From Candidatus Roizmanbacteria bacterium RIFCSPHIGHO2_02_FULL_37_13b (GTDB lineage Bacteria > Patescibacteriota > Microgenomatia > UBA1406 > HO2-37-13b), in the NCBI GenBank assembly GCA_001789395.1, contig MFZK01000022.1, forward strand, positions 81,152 to 129,413: a DNA stretch of 48,262 nt, read 5' to 3'. Position 1 is the first letter of the stretch; every line of letters begins with the position of its first letter. Shown here in pieces: positions 25,170 through 32,829 of the stretch. The translations under genes and the position numbers were made by a program. The notes under the pieces are model-generated. The model was given only the letters and a program-made list of their open reading frames with translations, did not search any database and had not been told where the DNA came from.

Positions 25170-26279
25170 CTAGAAGTAGCCAAATGTCCAGAAGGAGTAG
25201 GATGAAATATTTTTTGATTTCAGGAATGAAATTTTTTGAGCAATTGACTTTTCATCTTCAAACCATAAGTCGTGTTTTTTCCCTTGCTCATCAATATATG
25301 TAATATGGCTTTCTGACGAATGATTGTCTCTTTCAATGACGCAGCTTTTATAGGGGCAATCATTCAAGAATTTATCGTGTATTTGATTTAAGGTAATTGC
25401 TTTAGCTGACTTTAAAGGCCGGCCTTTTTCATCGACTGTCCAATCATAACCGTAAAGACCAAACACAACGACTATTTTTTCACTTGATGTAAAACGTAAT
25501 AAGTCATCTATCAGCAGTTTCATATCGTAGTTATCGTTTTCGTTCTTTTCAAGCGGGAAATTGGGACCGGGAAGTCCATACGATTTGTGGAAATCATAGG
25601 TCATGATGTAAAACCGGTCGGTCCAACTGCTAAGCTTTTGGATATCAAATGGACGCTGGCGATAAAAAACATCTCCGTAAATTGTCATTGAAAAAATTAG
25701 ATTATGTTGATGAGTCTTATCTGCCACTTTTTTTACAAACTGATTAATTTGATTGATTACTTCTTCAGTTGGCAGACTTTTAAGCTCCAGATCCAAAATA
25801 ATTTCAGAGAAAGAATAATCTGTCAGAAATCGATCCAATGATTCTATGGCATTATTTTGATAGTCTGGATTTTTAAGAATTTTTATATTTGTATCGTCAT
25901 TTAGCATACGAATTGTTATTGCCATTGGTTTTGAATCAAAATTGGAGATAAATTGAGGTAAATTCTTAAAGCCAATTTCATCTTTCATTAGTCCATTTTC
26001 ATCAACACTTAAACCAAAATATATTGGTTTAATTTCTTCATCAGTCATATCGGCAATACGTGGGATTGATATTTTATCGTTAAGCAGGCTAGTTTTCCAA
26101 TAAGGAATGAAAAGAGAATAGGTGGAAGAATTTTCAATGTTTTTGGTTGGTGTTTGTATAGTTGAGGTTGTAGGTGCATTATTGGGGGTAATGATAGATA
26201 CTTGTTTTGGCTTAAGGTAAGTTTTAAATAAAAAAAAAGAGATAATCGCAATGGATAAAAGCAAAACGAGCTTTTTCAT
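25170..26279 (-). CDS. GH18-like glycosidase, membrane-tethered (YaaH/YdhD style)
   Basis: The 369-aa protein starts with a signal anchor (about 3-20) and a Thr/Pro linker (about 30-50), followed by a TIM-barrel domain. The GH18 signature region is degenerate but keeps the final D-x-E: SEIILDLELKS (about 155-165, Glu as proton donor). Further GH18 strands are visible: FSMTIYGDV, YIMTYDFHKSYG and VVVFGLYGYDW. Spore-type GH18 proteins of this shape act on N-acetylglucosamine bonds in peptidoglycan. Activity is likely but the weakened motif makes a binding-only role possible. A minus-strand TATAAT lies 12 nt before the ATG. The candidate structured RNA A begins 16 bp after its stop. Confidence 0.75.
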   Translation of the reverse strand: MKKLVLLLSIAIISFFLFKTYLKPKQVSIITPNNAPTTSTIQTPTKNIENSSTYSLFIPYWKTSLLNDKISIPRIADMTDEEIKPIYFGLSVDENGLMKDEIGFKNLPQFISNFDSKPMAITIRMLNDDTNIKILKNPDYQNNAIESLDRFLTDYSFSEIILDLELKSLPTEEVINQINQFVKKVADKTHQHNLIFSMTIYGDVFYRQRPFDIQKLSSWTDRFYIMTYDFHKSYGLPGPNFPLEKNENDNYDMKLLIDDLLRFTSSEKIVVVFGLYGYDWTVDEKGRPLKSAKAITLNQIHDKFLNDCPYKSCVIERDNHSSESHITYIDEQGKKHDLWFEDEKSIAQKISFLKSKNISSYSFWTFGYF

Positions 26280-26319
26280 AGGGATAGGAGGATTATAGCA
26301 TGTGTGCAGCTTATTTATT

Positions 26320-26384
26320 CCCGCTCCGCGAAAACCGAAGGATTATTAACCCGGAAGCGGTAAGTGGGACTTTCGCTCTGCGGG
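26320..26384. repeat. GC-rich palindromic repeat between genes
   Basis: CCCGCTCCGCGAAA (26320-26333) is mirrored imperfectly by TTTCGCTCTGCGGG (26371-26384), with a smaller CCGAAGG-type repeat inside. No second copy was noticed, but the style matches other palindromic repeats of the window. Confidence 0.55.
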
Positions 26385-26400
26385 ATTTCAGCTAGAATTC

Positions 26401-26832
26401 TCAATGGTAGTATGTCTTAATCTGAAATAGAAAATAAAAACCGACAATAGGCATTATCAAACTAAACAAATCAAAGTTGATAAGAGATAAAAAAAGCAAT
26501 AGTAAATTTAGATAAAACAAAGTATGCCAGCCGCGAATTTGTCTGGATTTTAAAGGCTTAAAATCAGAAATTAATATAATTCCCGCTACAAGATTGAAAA
26601 TCATTCGTAAAAATATATTTATACCTATTAAACCCCCGCTTAGCATGGTGGCCAATCCTAAGGTATAAAGTTTTAAAATTCCGCTGGAAAATAAAGATAA
26701 TAGTCCTGAGAATAAAACGATGTATGGTCCATAATCTACAATTAAAGAACGAATATCTAATGGCAAATTCGGTATTCTTGAGTAGATTGCTTGTAGCCGG
26801 ATTTCTAAGTCTTTAAGAGTTAATTGTTTCAT
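26401..26832 (-). CDS. small polytopic membrane protein, unknown function
   Basis: The 143-aa protein has an amphipathic N-terminus (about 1-25) and about four hydrophobic segments (35-50, 53-78, 80-92, 106-140). No conserved catalytic residues are apparent. A minus-strand TAGAAT (26845-26840) ends 7 nt before the ATG, suggesting its own leaderless promoter. It stands between dprA and the GH18-like gene on the same strand. Confidence 0.55.
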   Translation of the reverse strand: MKQLTLKDLEIRLQAIYSRIPNLPLDIRSLIVDYGPYIVLFSGLLSLFSSGILKLYTLGLATMLSGGLIGINIFLRMIFNLVAGIILISDFKPLKSRQIRGWHTLFYLNLLLLFLSLINFDLFSLIMPIVGFYFLFQIKTYYH

Positions 26833-26924
26833 TATTTTTATTCTAGCACTTTTTTAAATATTTTCGAATATTGCAATTTAAGCAGATTCTGCCAAGTCAA
26901 ACTTGGTTGTCGCGTTAGACGCGA

Positions 26925-27000
26925 TCACGACTTTCCCTCCCGTCAGTGCTCGACTATATCTTTGCGCTGTAGGGAGGCCCTTCCAGTCGTGCCACCTGCT
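26925..27000. repeat. 76-bp palindromic repeat, copy 2 (dprA 3' end)
   Basis: This copy matches 17125-17200 over its full length. It encodes the last ~15 residues and stop codon of DprA, so the native C-terminus has been replaced or extended. Confidence 0.88.
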
Positions 27001-28097
27001 ATTTCCAATGTTATTAGATAGTAATTGCCTTCATACGATTTGCCGATTAATCCATCAATCTCTAAATTAGTGATTTGGTCAAGAATTTGGTTTACGGGAA
27101 CGCCAAAAAGTCGACTCAAGTCGTCAGCAGACTGCGTTTCCTCTGCCAGTTTAATAACGATTTTTTTCGACAAATCATTTAATCCCTCAATAATTGACTT
27201 GATGTCACTACTGGATCTATTAATGTTATATTCTTCTAAAATATCATCGACGCATGTCACCATTTTAGCGCCGTTTTTTATCAACAAGTTTGGAGCAAAG
27301 GATAAATTCGAGGTAATTGGAGAAGGCGGAGCAAAGACATCGCGACCTTGCTGGCCGGCAAATTTAGCAGTGATTAAAGCTCCGGAATTAATTGCTCCCT
27401 CAACGACCAAGACGCCACAACTTAGTCCTGATATAAGTCGGTTTCTAGCGACAAATAGTCCTTTAAGTACTGTCAAACCCGGCGGGAATTCACTAATGAT
27501 TAATCCTTGAGACTTGATGATATTTTGATACAAATTGTAATTTGATGGTGGATAAACTATATCAACTCCACAACCCAAAACAGCAATCGTCTTCCCTTTA
27601 CAATCTATTGTGGCTTGATGGGCGGAGCTATCTATTCCCAAGGCCATTCCCGATACAATCGTAAATCCGGCATTTGATAGTCCGGTTGTAAATAGGCGAG
27701 TGATATTTAACCCATAGGAGCTGGCTTTACGAGTACCGACAATAGCAAAATTTTTCTCACTCGGTTGTTCGATCAATTTTTTGTTACCGACTAAATACAA
27801 ACAAATAGGTGTATCTTCAATATTGACTAGTTGTTTTGGATATGCTTTATCATCTAAACAGAGAATGTGTATATTTTTTTTATACAGTTTGTCAACAATA
27901 CTATGGGTATCGAAAGTGTTACGGAATGCAACAAATTTTTGTGTTAACGGTTCACCGATAATTTTTTTTAAATCATTATAAGAAGCGTTATAAGCAGTCT
28001 TGATTGAAGGAAAACTAGCCTTTATTTTTTTAAAGCGGATTGGACCGATGCCTAAAAAATGGGAAAAGCCGACGTAATAGGGAAGATCAGGATTCAT
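26943..28097 (-). CDS. dprA: DNA processing protein DprA/Smf
   Basis: The protein (384 aa from the chosen start) has a helix-hairpin-helix-like N-terminus, the Rossmann-type DprA core (FAIVGTRKASSYG, TIVSGMALGIDSSAH, IAVLGCGVDIVYPPSN, SEFPPG) and a C-terminal winged-helix domain (VNQILDQITNLEIDGLIG). DprA loads RecA on incoming single strands during natural transformation, which many CPR bacteria seem able to do with type IV pili. The start at 28097 is chosen because TATAAT (minus 28109-28104) ends 6 nt before it; the longer frame to 28148 only adds repeat-encoded residues. The last residues after YYLITLE come from a 76-bp palindromic repeat. Confidence 0.92.
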   Translation of the reverse strand: MNPDLPYYVGFSHFLGIGPIRFKKIKASFPSIKTAYNASYNDLKKIIGEPLTQKFVAFRNTFDTHSIVDKLYKKNIHILCLDDKAYPKQLVNIEDTPICLYLVGNKKLIEQPSEKNFAIVGTRKASSYGLNITRLFTTGLSNAGFTIVSGMALGIDSSAHQATIDCKGKTIAVLGCGVDIVYPPSNYNLYQNIIKSQGLIISEFPPGLTVLKGLFVARNRLISGLSCGVLVVEGAINSGALITAKFAGQQGRDVFAPPSPITSNLSFAPNLLIKNGAKMVTCVDDILEEYNINRSSSDIKSIIEGLNDLSKKIVIKLAEETQSADDLSRLFGVPVNQILDQITNLEIDGLIGKSYEGNYYLITLEIAGGTTGRASLQRKDIVEH

Positions 28098-28112
28098 GTA
28101 ATTATTATACGT

Positions 28113-28147
28113 GAGATTGCTTCGTCGTTTCATTCTTCGCAATGACA
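28113..28147. repeat. GAGATTGCTTCG-family palindromic repeat, intergenic copy
   Basis: A 35-bp relative of the sequences inside argS (14623-14657) and the PBP2 gene (30628-30657). It lies between the divergent dprA and metG promoters. Confidence 0.8.
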
Positions 28148-28160
28148 TTGGGATGTGCGG

Positions 28161-28166
28161 TATAAT
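28161..28166 (+). promoter_or_regulatory. -10 box of metG, probably leaderless
   Basis: Consensus TATAAT ends 6 nt before the metG ATG at 28173. A convincing -35 was not identified, since that position falls in the repeat. Confidence 0.6.
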
Positions 28167-28172
28167 TCTTTC

Positions 28173-29609
28173 ATGAAAAAGTTCTACTTAACCACGGCTA
28201 TACCATATGTAAATAGCCGACCTCACATCGGCCATGCATTGGAATTTGTACAGACTGATGCGATTGCCCGTTATCATCGTCTACTTGGAGAACAAGTATG
28301 TTTACTTTCAGGAGGGGATGAAAACGCCTTAAAAAATGTGCAAGCAGCTGAAGCAGTGAGTCAAGATATACAATCATTTGTTGATAATAACGCCCGTCTT
28401 TTTGAGGAGTTAGCTAAAAAAATAAACGTCCTGTTTGATGTTTTTCAAAAGGGATCAGATAAAAAAACACATTATCCTTCATCACAGCTTTTGTGGAAAA
28501 AGTGTTTTGAAAATGAAGATATTTATCAGAAAACTTATCAGGGATTGTATTGTGTTGGGTGTGAACTTTTTTATGAGGAAAGAGAGCTCAATGAAAATAA
28601 AGAATGTTTTGAGCACCCCGGTAAAAAATTGGAAACCGTAAAGGAAGAAAACTACTTTTTTAAATTATCAAAATATCAAAATCAGTTGATCGAACTTATT
28701 TCAACTGACAAATTATTGATTGTTCCAATTTCACGTAAAAATGAAATGCTGTCATTTCTGAAAAATCCTCTGCAGGATATTAGCATATCCCGATCTAATA
28801 AACGGGCGAAAAATTGGGGAGTACCGGTGCCAGGAGACAGTTCACAACGTATTTATGTTTGGTTTGATGCCTTAAACATTTATCAATCCGGTGTAGGGTT
28901 TGGCTGGGATGAAAAAACTTATCAAAAATGGTGGCCGGCTGATCTACATGTCATTGGTAAAGGAATCACCCGTTTTCATGCTATTTATTGGCCGGCGTTT
29001 TTAATATCAGCTGGCCTTAAAGTGCCAAAATCACTTTTTGTCCATGGATATTTAACAATAGATGGACAGAAAATGTCGAAAACTGTCGGCAATGTCATCG
29101 ATCCTTTAGTTTTTATCAATAAATATGGCGTTGATCCTCTACGATATTATTTATTGCGGGAAATCCCAAGTTATGGGGATGGTGATTTTTCTGAGAGGCG
29201 TTTTGTTGAAATATATAATGCTGATTTGGCGAATGGTTTAGGGAATTTGATATCTAGAGTGGCAAAGTTGTGTGAAAATTCTGGTTTAGAGTTTAAAATA
29301 AATGATTTCTCAAAAGAAGTTTATCAGGAAGAATGGATAAATAGATTAAAAGAATATAGATTTGATACTGCACTTTCACTTATTTGGTTAGATATATCAA
29401 TTGTAGATCAACACGTTAATCAAAATGAACCCTGGTATATAAAAGATATAAATAAACTAAAAGAAATATTACAGGTGGAAGTTGATGATATCAGAAAAAT
29501 TGCTTTTCGTTTATTACCTTTTTTACCGGAGACTGCGGAAAAAATATTGAAACAATTTTCTACTTCTGAAATTAAATCTTCAGAGCCTTATTTTTTAAGA
29601 ATCAAGTAA
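28173..29609 (+). CDS. metG: methionyl-tRNA synthetase, short form
   Basis: The 478-aa class I synthetase carries HIGH as PHIGHAL (about 17-23), a zinc-binding knuckle (CVGCE...ECFEHPGK, about 125-150) and the KMSKS motif in DGQKMSKTVGN (about 300). A helical anticodon-binding domain follows; the C-terminal dimerisation/tRNA-binding domain found in longer MetRS is missing, as in many reduced genomes. The start at 28173 is preferred over an upstream in-frame codon because of the -10 box 6 nt before it. The 3' end overlaps the convergent PIN-domain gene by 15 bp. The enzyme would charge the intron-bearing tRNA(CAU) at 1945 if that is a methionine tRNA. Confidence 0.95.
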   Translation: MKKFYLTTAIPYVNSRPHIGHALEFVQTDAIARYHRLLGEQVCLLSGGDENALKNVQAAEAVSQDIQSFVDNNARLFEELAKKINVLFDVFQKGSDKKTHYPSSQLLWKKCFENEDIYQKTYQGLYCVGCELFYEERELNENKECFEHPGKKLETVKEENYFFKLSKYQNQLIELISTDKLLIVPISRKNEMLSFLKNPLQDISISRSNKRAKNWGVPVPGDSSQRIYVWFDALNIYQSGVGFGWDEKTYQKWWPADLHVIGKGITRFHAIYWPAFLISAGLKVPKSLFVHGYLTIDGQKMSKTVGNVIDPLVFINKYGVDPLRYYLLREIPSYGDGDFSERRFVEIYNADLANGLGNLISRVAKLCENSGLEFKINDFSKEVYQEEWINRLKEYRFDTALSLIWLDISIVDQHVNQNEPWYIKDINKLKEILQVEVDDIRKIAFRLLPFLPETAEKILKQFSTSEIKSSEPYFLRIK

Positions 29610-30035
29610 TCCCTTAAAAATAGTGGCCAGCAAATCTTTCGGAGAAATGATTTTGACTTTTTTAATTTTATCCCTAATAATTTTGTTATTAAGATGTTTT
29701 TTATCCAAGGTAATTAGATAGTCTGAGTGGGTTAAAACTGCTCCAGCAATCACATGAACATCTTTTTGATTAACAAGAGCTGTAAACGGTTGTTTTTCAT
29801 CGGTAGTAATTTTTTCCCGGACGATTAATCCGCAGTCGATAATTTTTTTATCAATTTCATATCTTTGATATTTTGGTATTTTGTGTAAATTATTATTTAA
29901 TTCCTCAATGACAGTTTGGGTTGTTAAACCAATGATTTGTTTCCCTTTAACCATGGTTAACAAACGGGATGAAGCACCAGAGACAGAATACATTCCTGAA
30001 AATATCACCGAAGCATCAAAAAAGACCTTGATCAT
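29595..30035 (-). CDS. PIN-domain ribonuclease, toxin of an AbrB/PIN pair
   Basis: The 146-aa protein has the PIN layout: D7 in FFDASVI, an acidic residue in VIEELN (about 44), and a final acidic pair in KDVHVIAGA and ITLDKKHL (about 90-112). Such enzymes are Mg-dependent RNases, commonly VapC-like toxins. Its start overlaps the stop of the AbrB-type gene by 4 bp (30032-30035), the usual translational coupling of toxin to antitoxin. The 3' end overlaps metG in convergent orientation by 15 bp. Confidence 0.82.
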   Translation of the reverse strand: MIKVFFDASVIFSGMYSVSGASSRLLTMVKGKQIIGLTTQTVIEELNNNLHKIPKYQRYEIDKKIIDCGLIVREKITTDEKQPFTALVNQKDVHVIAGAVLTHSDYLITLDKKHLNNKIIRDKIKKVKIISPKDLLATIFKGLLDS

Positions 30036-30313
30036 GATTTATTTTTGCCCAGTTTTTTATCGATTTTTTTTCTCAAGTTAACCGGTAAAGTATCATCTTT
30101 GATAAATTGTTCCAGTTCTTTTTGACTATAAAGACGGTATCTAACAGGTTTTTCAATCGGTTCAATGATTATTTGGTCTAAAACCTTTTTGGCTTTAATC
30201 ATTTTTCCTTCCTTAAAACCAAGTTGATCACGCCAGGATTTTGGAATGGTGATCATGCCTTTGGTTAGTATCCGAAGCCATTCTTCTTGTGGTAACACAG
30301 TCGGTGGTGTCAT
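30032..30313 (-). CDS. AbrB/SpoVT-family antitoxin
   Basis: The 93-aa protein holds the swapped-hairpin AbrB motif TKGMITIPKSWRDQLGFKEG (about 16-35) followed by a strand IIIEPIEKP and a helical, charged C-terminus that would bind the PIN toxin. It precedes the toxin gene with a 4-bp overlap. AbrB-type antitoxins bind their own promoter; a palindrome-like ATTCTAATAGTTAGAAAT in the minus-strand leader (about 30326-30345) could be the operator, which is inference. Confidence 0.8.
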   Translation of the reverse strand: MTPPTVLPQEEWLRILTKGMITIPKSWRDQLGFKEGKMIKAKKVLDQIIIEPIEKPVRYRLYSQKELEQFIKDDTLPVNLRKKIDKKLGKNKS

Positions 30314-30385
30314 AGTTAATAAGTTAAAATTTCTAACTATTAGAATTGTAAACTAATGTAATAGAATTGTCAATAAATAAAATGT

Positions 30386-32083
30386 TTACTCTTTTCTTTC
30401 GAAATATGCTTTCAAGATTTCCTTGGCGATTGGGGCAGCGACATTAGATCCTTCTCCTGATTCTTCGACCATCACAGTGACAATAATTTCCGGATTGTCG
30501 TAGGGTGCAAAGATAGTAAACCAAGCATGGGGAAGCCTTGATTCAAGATGTGACTCGGCAGTACCAGTTTTGCAGCCTACCTGAATTGGTTGTAATTGGC
30601 TAGAATTAGTGGCGGCGTCATTTGTTTGAGATTGCTTCACTTCGTTCGCAATGACATTATTTTTCACTCTAAAGTCAAAAAATGGCCAGCCGGTACCACC
30701 GGTTAAACATGCTTGTTTCATTCCCTCGAGAATCAAATTGATATTTTTTTCAGAAACTCCAAGCGAATGGCAGCTACTTTTTTGATTTTTTAAAAGAAGT
30801 GGAGTACATAATTGCCCATGATTAACTACTGCCGCAGTTGCCATATTAACTTGAAGTGGAGTTGCCAGAAGATAACCTTGGCCAATAGATAAATTATACG
30901 TGTCCCCTAAATACCATCTTTCATGCAATATCTCTTTTTTCCAAAAATCAGATGGGATGAGACCTGGCTTATCGGAGAGTTTACTCTCGGTTTTTTTCCC
31001 GTAGCCGAACTTCTCAGCCCAATATTTAATACCAACCGGTCCTAATTTTTCGCCGACACGGTAAAAGAAAATATCATTTGATCTTCTAAGGCCCTTGATT
31101 AAATCTACCATGCCTTCGGTCTTACCGTATTTCAAAAAGTACCAATTGCCAAATTTCAATGGACCAGCTGTAATAACTCCGGTATCCTCCACAGTGAAAT
31201 TCTCATCAATTTTATTTTCTTGCAGAGCTCCGGCTGCTAGAATTAACTTAAAGACAGATCCTGGAGGATATGTGCCTTCTAAAGCCCGATTAAAAAGAGG
31301 TTTTTCTGGATCGGCCATGTATTTTTTAATGGCTTCTTGATTATTGTTTTCAAAAATCTGTGGATTAAATGATGGAAAGCTCATAAGGGCTAATATTTCT
31401 CCATTTGGTTTGGAAGCGATAATTGCTGCTTTTTTCTCCTTTAAAACAACAATACCACCGCTATTTATTATTGTTTCTGATGTTAATATTGAATAGGCTT
31501 TTTGTTGAAGATAGTTATCGATTGAAAGTTGGATTTTATGGCCGGGAATGGGATCGGTTTGTGAAATAATTTTTCTTATCTTACCTTGGGCATTGACCTC
31601 GATTAACCTTTTCCCTTTTCTACCGCGTAGATCACATTCAAAAATTTGTTCAATACCACTCTTACCAATTTTGTCATTAAGCTTTAATTTATTAGCGCAG
31701 GCATCGTTTTTTAGGTCATGGTCGTTGGCCAGTTGTCTAAAACCAACAAGATGAGAGGCTGCATCAGTCAAGGGATAAACACGTTTTATATTTATATCAT
31801 TTTCTTTTTGGGAATAAGCAATTTGGAAACCTTTGCGATCGACAATTACACCCCTTTGAGCTTCAATGGGAATTTCTTTAATTCGGTTATTTTCTGCTAA
31901 AAAACGATAATATGTTCCTTTTACAACTGTCAATTGAAACAATCTGGCTGCTAGACCGAAGAATAGGATAATTATTATATATGGCAAAATGTCATATCGA
32001 AAATGACGGTCGCGATGATATTTTCCGCTAAAAGTGATAGGTTGTGAATCGTATTTTTGGAATGGAACGATTTTTTGAGCCAT
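30386..32083 (-). CDS. mrdA: penicillin-binding protein 2 (peptidoglycan transpeptidase)
   Basis: The 565-aa protein has one N-terminal span (about 32-53), a PBP dimerisation domain, and a transpeptidase domain with nucleophile S276 in SVFK, the second motif SND (335-337), and KTG (505-507). It cross-links peptidoglycan during elongation, normally with RodA; no rodA is adjacent. Residues about 474-500 just before KTG hold an insertion encoded by a palindromic repeat (VIANEVKQSQ) plus Gln/Asn-rich sequence. It lies 6 bp behind the MBL-fold gene on the same strand. Confidence 0.9.
   Translation of the reverse strand: MAQKIVPFQKYDSQPITFSGKYHRDRHFRYDILPYIIIILFFGLAARLFQLTVVKGTYYRFLAENNRIKEIPIEAQRGVIVDRKGFQIAYSQKENDINIKRVYPLTDAASHLVGFRQLANDHDLKNDACANKLKLNDKIGKSGIEQIFECDLRGRKGKRLIEVNAQGKIRKIISQTDPIPGHKIQLSIDNYLQQKAYSILTSETIINSGGIVVLKEKKAAIIASKPNGEILALMSFPSFNPQIFENNNQEAIKKYMADPEKPLFNRALEGTYPPGSVFKLILAAGALQENKIDENFTVEDTGVITAGPLKFGNWYFLKYGKTEGMVDLIKGLRRSNDIFFYRVGEKLGPVGIKYWAEKFGYGKKTESKLSDKPGLIPSDFWKKEILHERWYLGDTYNLSIGQGYLLATPLQVNMATAAVVNHGQLCTPLLLKNQKSSCHSLGVSEKNINLILEGMKQACLTGGTGWPFFDFRVKNNVIANEVKQSQTNDAATNSSQLQPIQVGCKTGTAESHLESRLPHAWFTIFAPYDNPEIIVTVMVEESGEGSNVAAPIAKEILKAYFERKE
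30628..30657. repeat. GAGATTGCTTC-family palindromic repeat inside the PBP2 gene
   Basis: A shorter member of the family at 14623-14657 and 28113-28147, in frame and encoding VIANEVKQSQ just upstream of the KTG motif. Confidence 0.8.
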
Positions 32084-32089
32084 AAAATA

Positions 32090-32806
32090 TTAAATAATTG
32101 TTTTTATTGGTTGATTTTTAATTTCTTCTTGAACAGTGGTACTTTCACCATGACCGGGAAGAATGATGGTTTTTTTCGGCAGAGACAAGATTTGTTTTAA
32201 CAACTTATATAATGCATCTTTGTTGGAATAGGAAAAATCATAGCGGCCGATGTTGTTTTTGAAAATCGTGTCACCGGAAAACATAGTTGTAACTGGTTGA
32301 AATTGATCCCCGCCTGCGGTGTGGTTAGTTGAAATTAGTTTATTTTTAAAAAAAATACAGACAGAACCAGGGGTATGGCCGGGAGTGTGTAATACATGAA
32401 ACATGAGACGTGAAACATGAAACATTTCTTGCTCGAAAAATTTTATGTTTTGAGGTAAAGGATAATTGATCTTACGTTTAAGCCAAAAAGATGCTGATTG
32501 ATTCATGGTTTTTAGTAAAAAAAGATCATCTCGGTGTATAAAATAAGGAATTATTCGATTGCTCGATTGCTCGATTGCTTTATTATTGCTTAGAATAAGT
32601 TGCAGTTCTCCGGCGGCTAGATTGTGGTCAAAATGACCATGGGTGGCTATTATTGCTCTGAGGTTTAGCTTAAGACGGAGGACTTGCTCAGCGATAAATT
32701 CAGCGCTATCTGCCGGATCAATGACTATTGCTTCCTTTGTCATCTTGTCATAAACAAGATAACAATTTGTCGAAAGTCCGCCTAAACATAAGGTATCAAT
32801 TGTCAT
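32090..32806 (-). CDS. metallo-beta-lactamase-fold hydrolase (glyoxalase II-like)
   Basis: The 238-aa protein has the metal motif THGHFDH (about 55-61), a later His in HTPGHTPGS (about 138), an Asp in FSGDTIF, and a final His in LPGHG. These are the ligands of glyoxalase II/YcbL-type enzymes, which hydrolyse thioesters. Two regions look inserted. EMFHVSRLMFHV is encoded by a CATGAAA heptamer array (about 32395-32424). A longer stretch before FSGD (STNHTAGGDQFQPVTT) is encoded by TTAGTTGAAA-like repeats. A TATAAT on the minus strand (32821-32816) ends 9 nt before the ATG and overlaps the -10 box of the divergent glycosidase gene. Confidence 0.85.
   Translation of the reverse strand: MTIDTLCLGGLSTNCYLVYDKMTKEAIVIDPADSAEFIAEQVLRLKLNLRAIIATHGHFDHNLAAGELQLILSNNKAIEQSSNRIIPYFIHRDDLFLLKTMNQSASFWLKRKINYPLPQNIKFFEQEMFHVSRLMFHVLHTPGHTPGSVCIFFKNKLISTNHTAGGDQFQPVTTMFSGDTIFKNNIGRYDFSYSNKDALYKLLKQILSLPKKTIILPGHGESTTVQEEIKNQPIKTII
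32395..32424. repeat. CATGAAA heptamer array inside the MBL-fold gene
   Basis: Four units (CATGAAA, CATGAGA, CGTGAAA, CATGAAA) lie in frame. The same units occur between genes elsewhere in the window. Confidence 0.75.
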
Positions 32807-32815
32807 GGCTAAGTT

Positions 32816-32823
32816 ATTATAAT
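32816..32823. promoter_or_regulatory. overlapping divergent -10 boxes
   Basis: The sequence ATTATAAT contains TATAAT on both strands (plus 32818-32823, minus 32821-32816). The plus-strand box ends 6 nt before the glycosidase ATG at 32830, and the minus-strand box 9 nt before the MBL ATG at 32806. Only 23 bp separate the two start codons. Confidence 0.7.
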
Positions 32824-32829
32824 ACAGGT

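Noticed and set aside
28098-28148. Longer start for DprA
   Set aside because: The extension is encoded by the GAGATTGC repeat and precedes the TATAAT 6 nt before the inner ATG.
32728-32829. Longer start for the glycosidase
   Set aside because: It would be antisense to the MBL-fold gene start and would bury the signal peptide.
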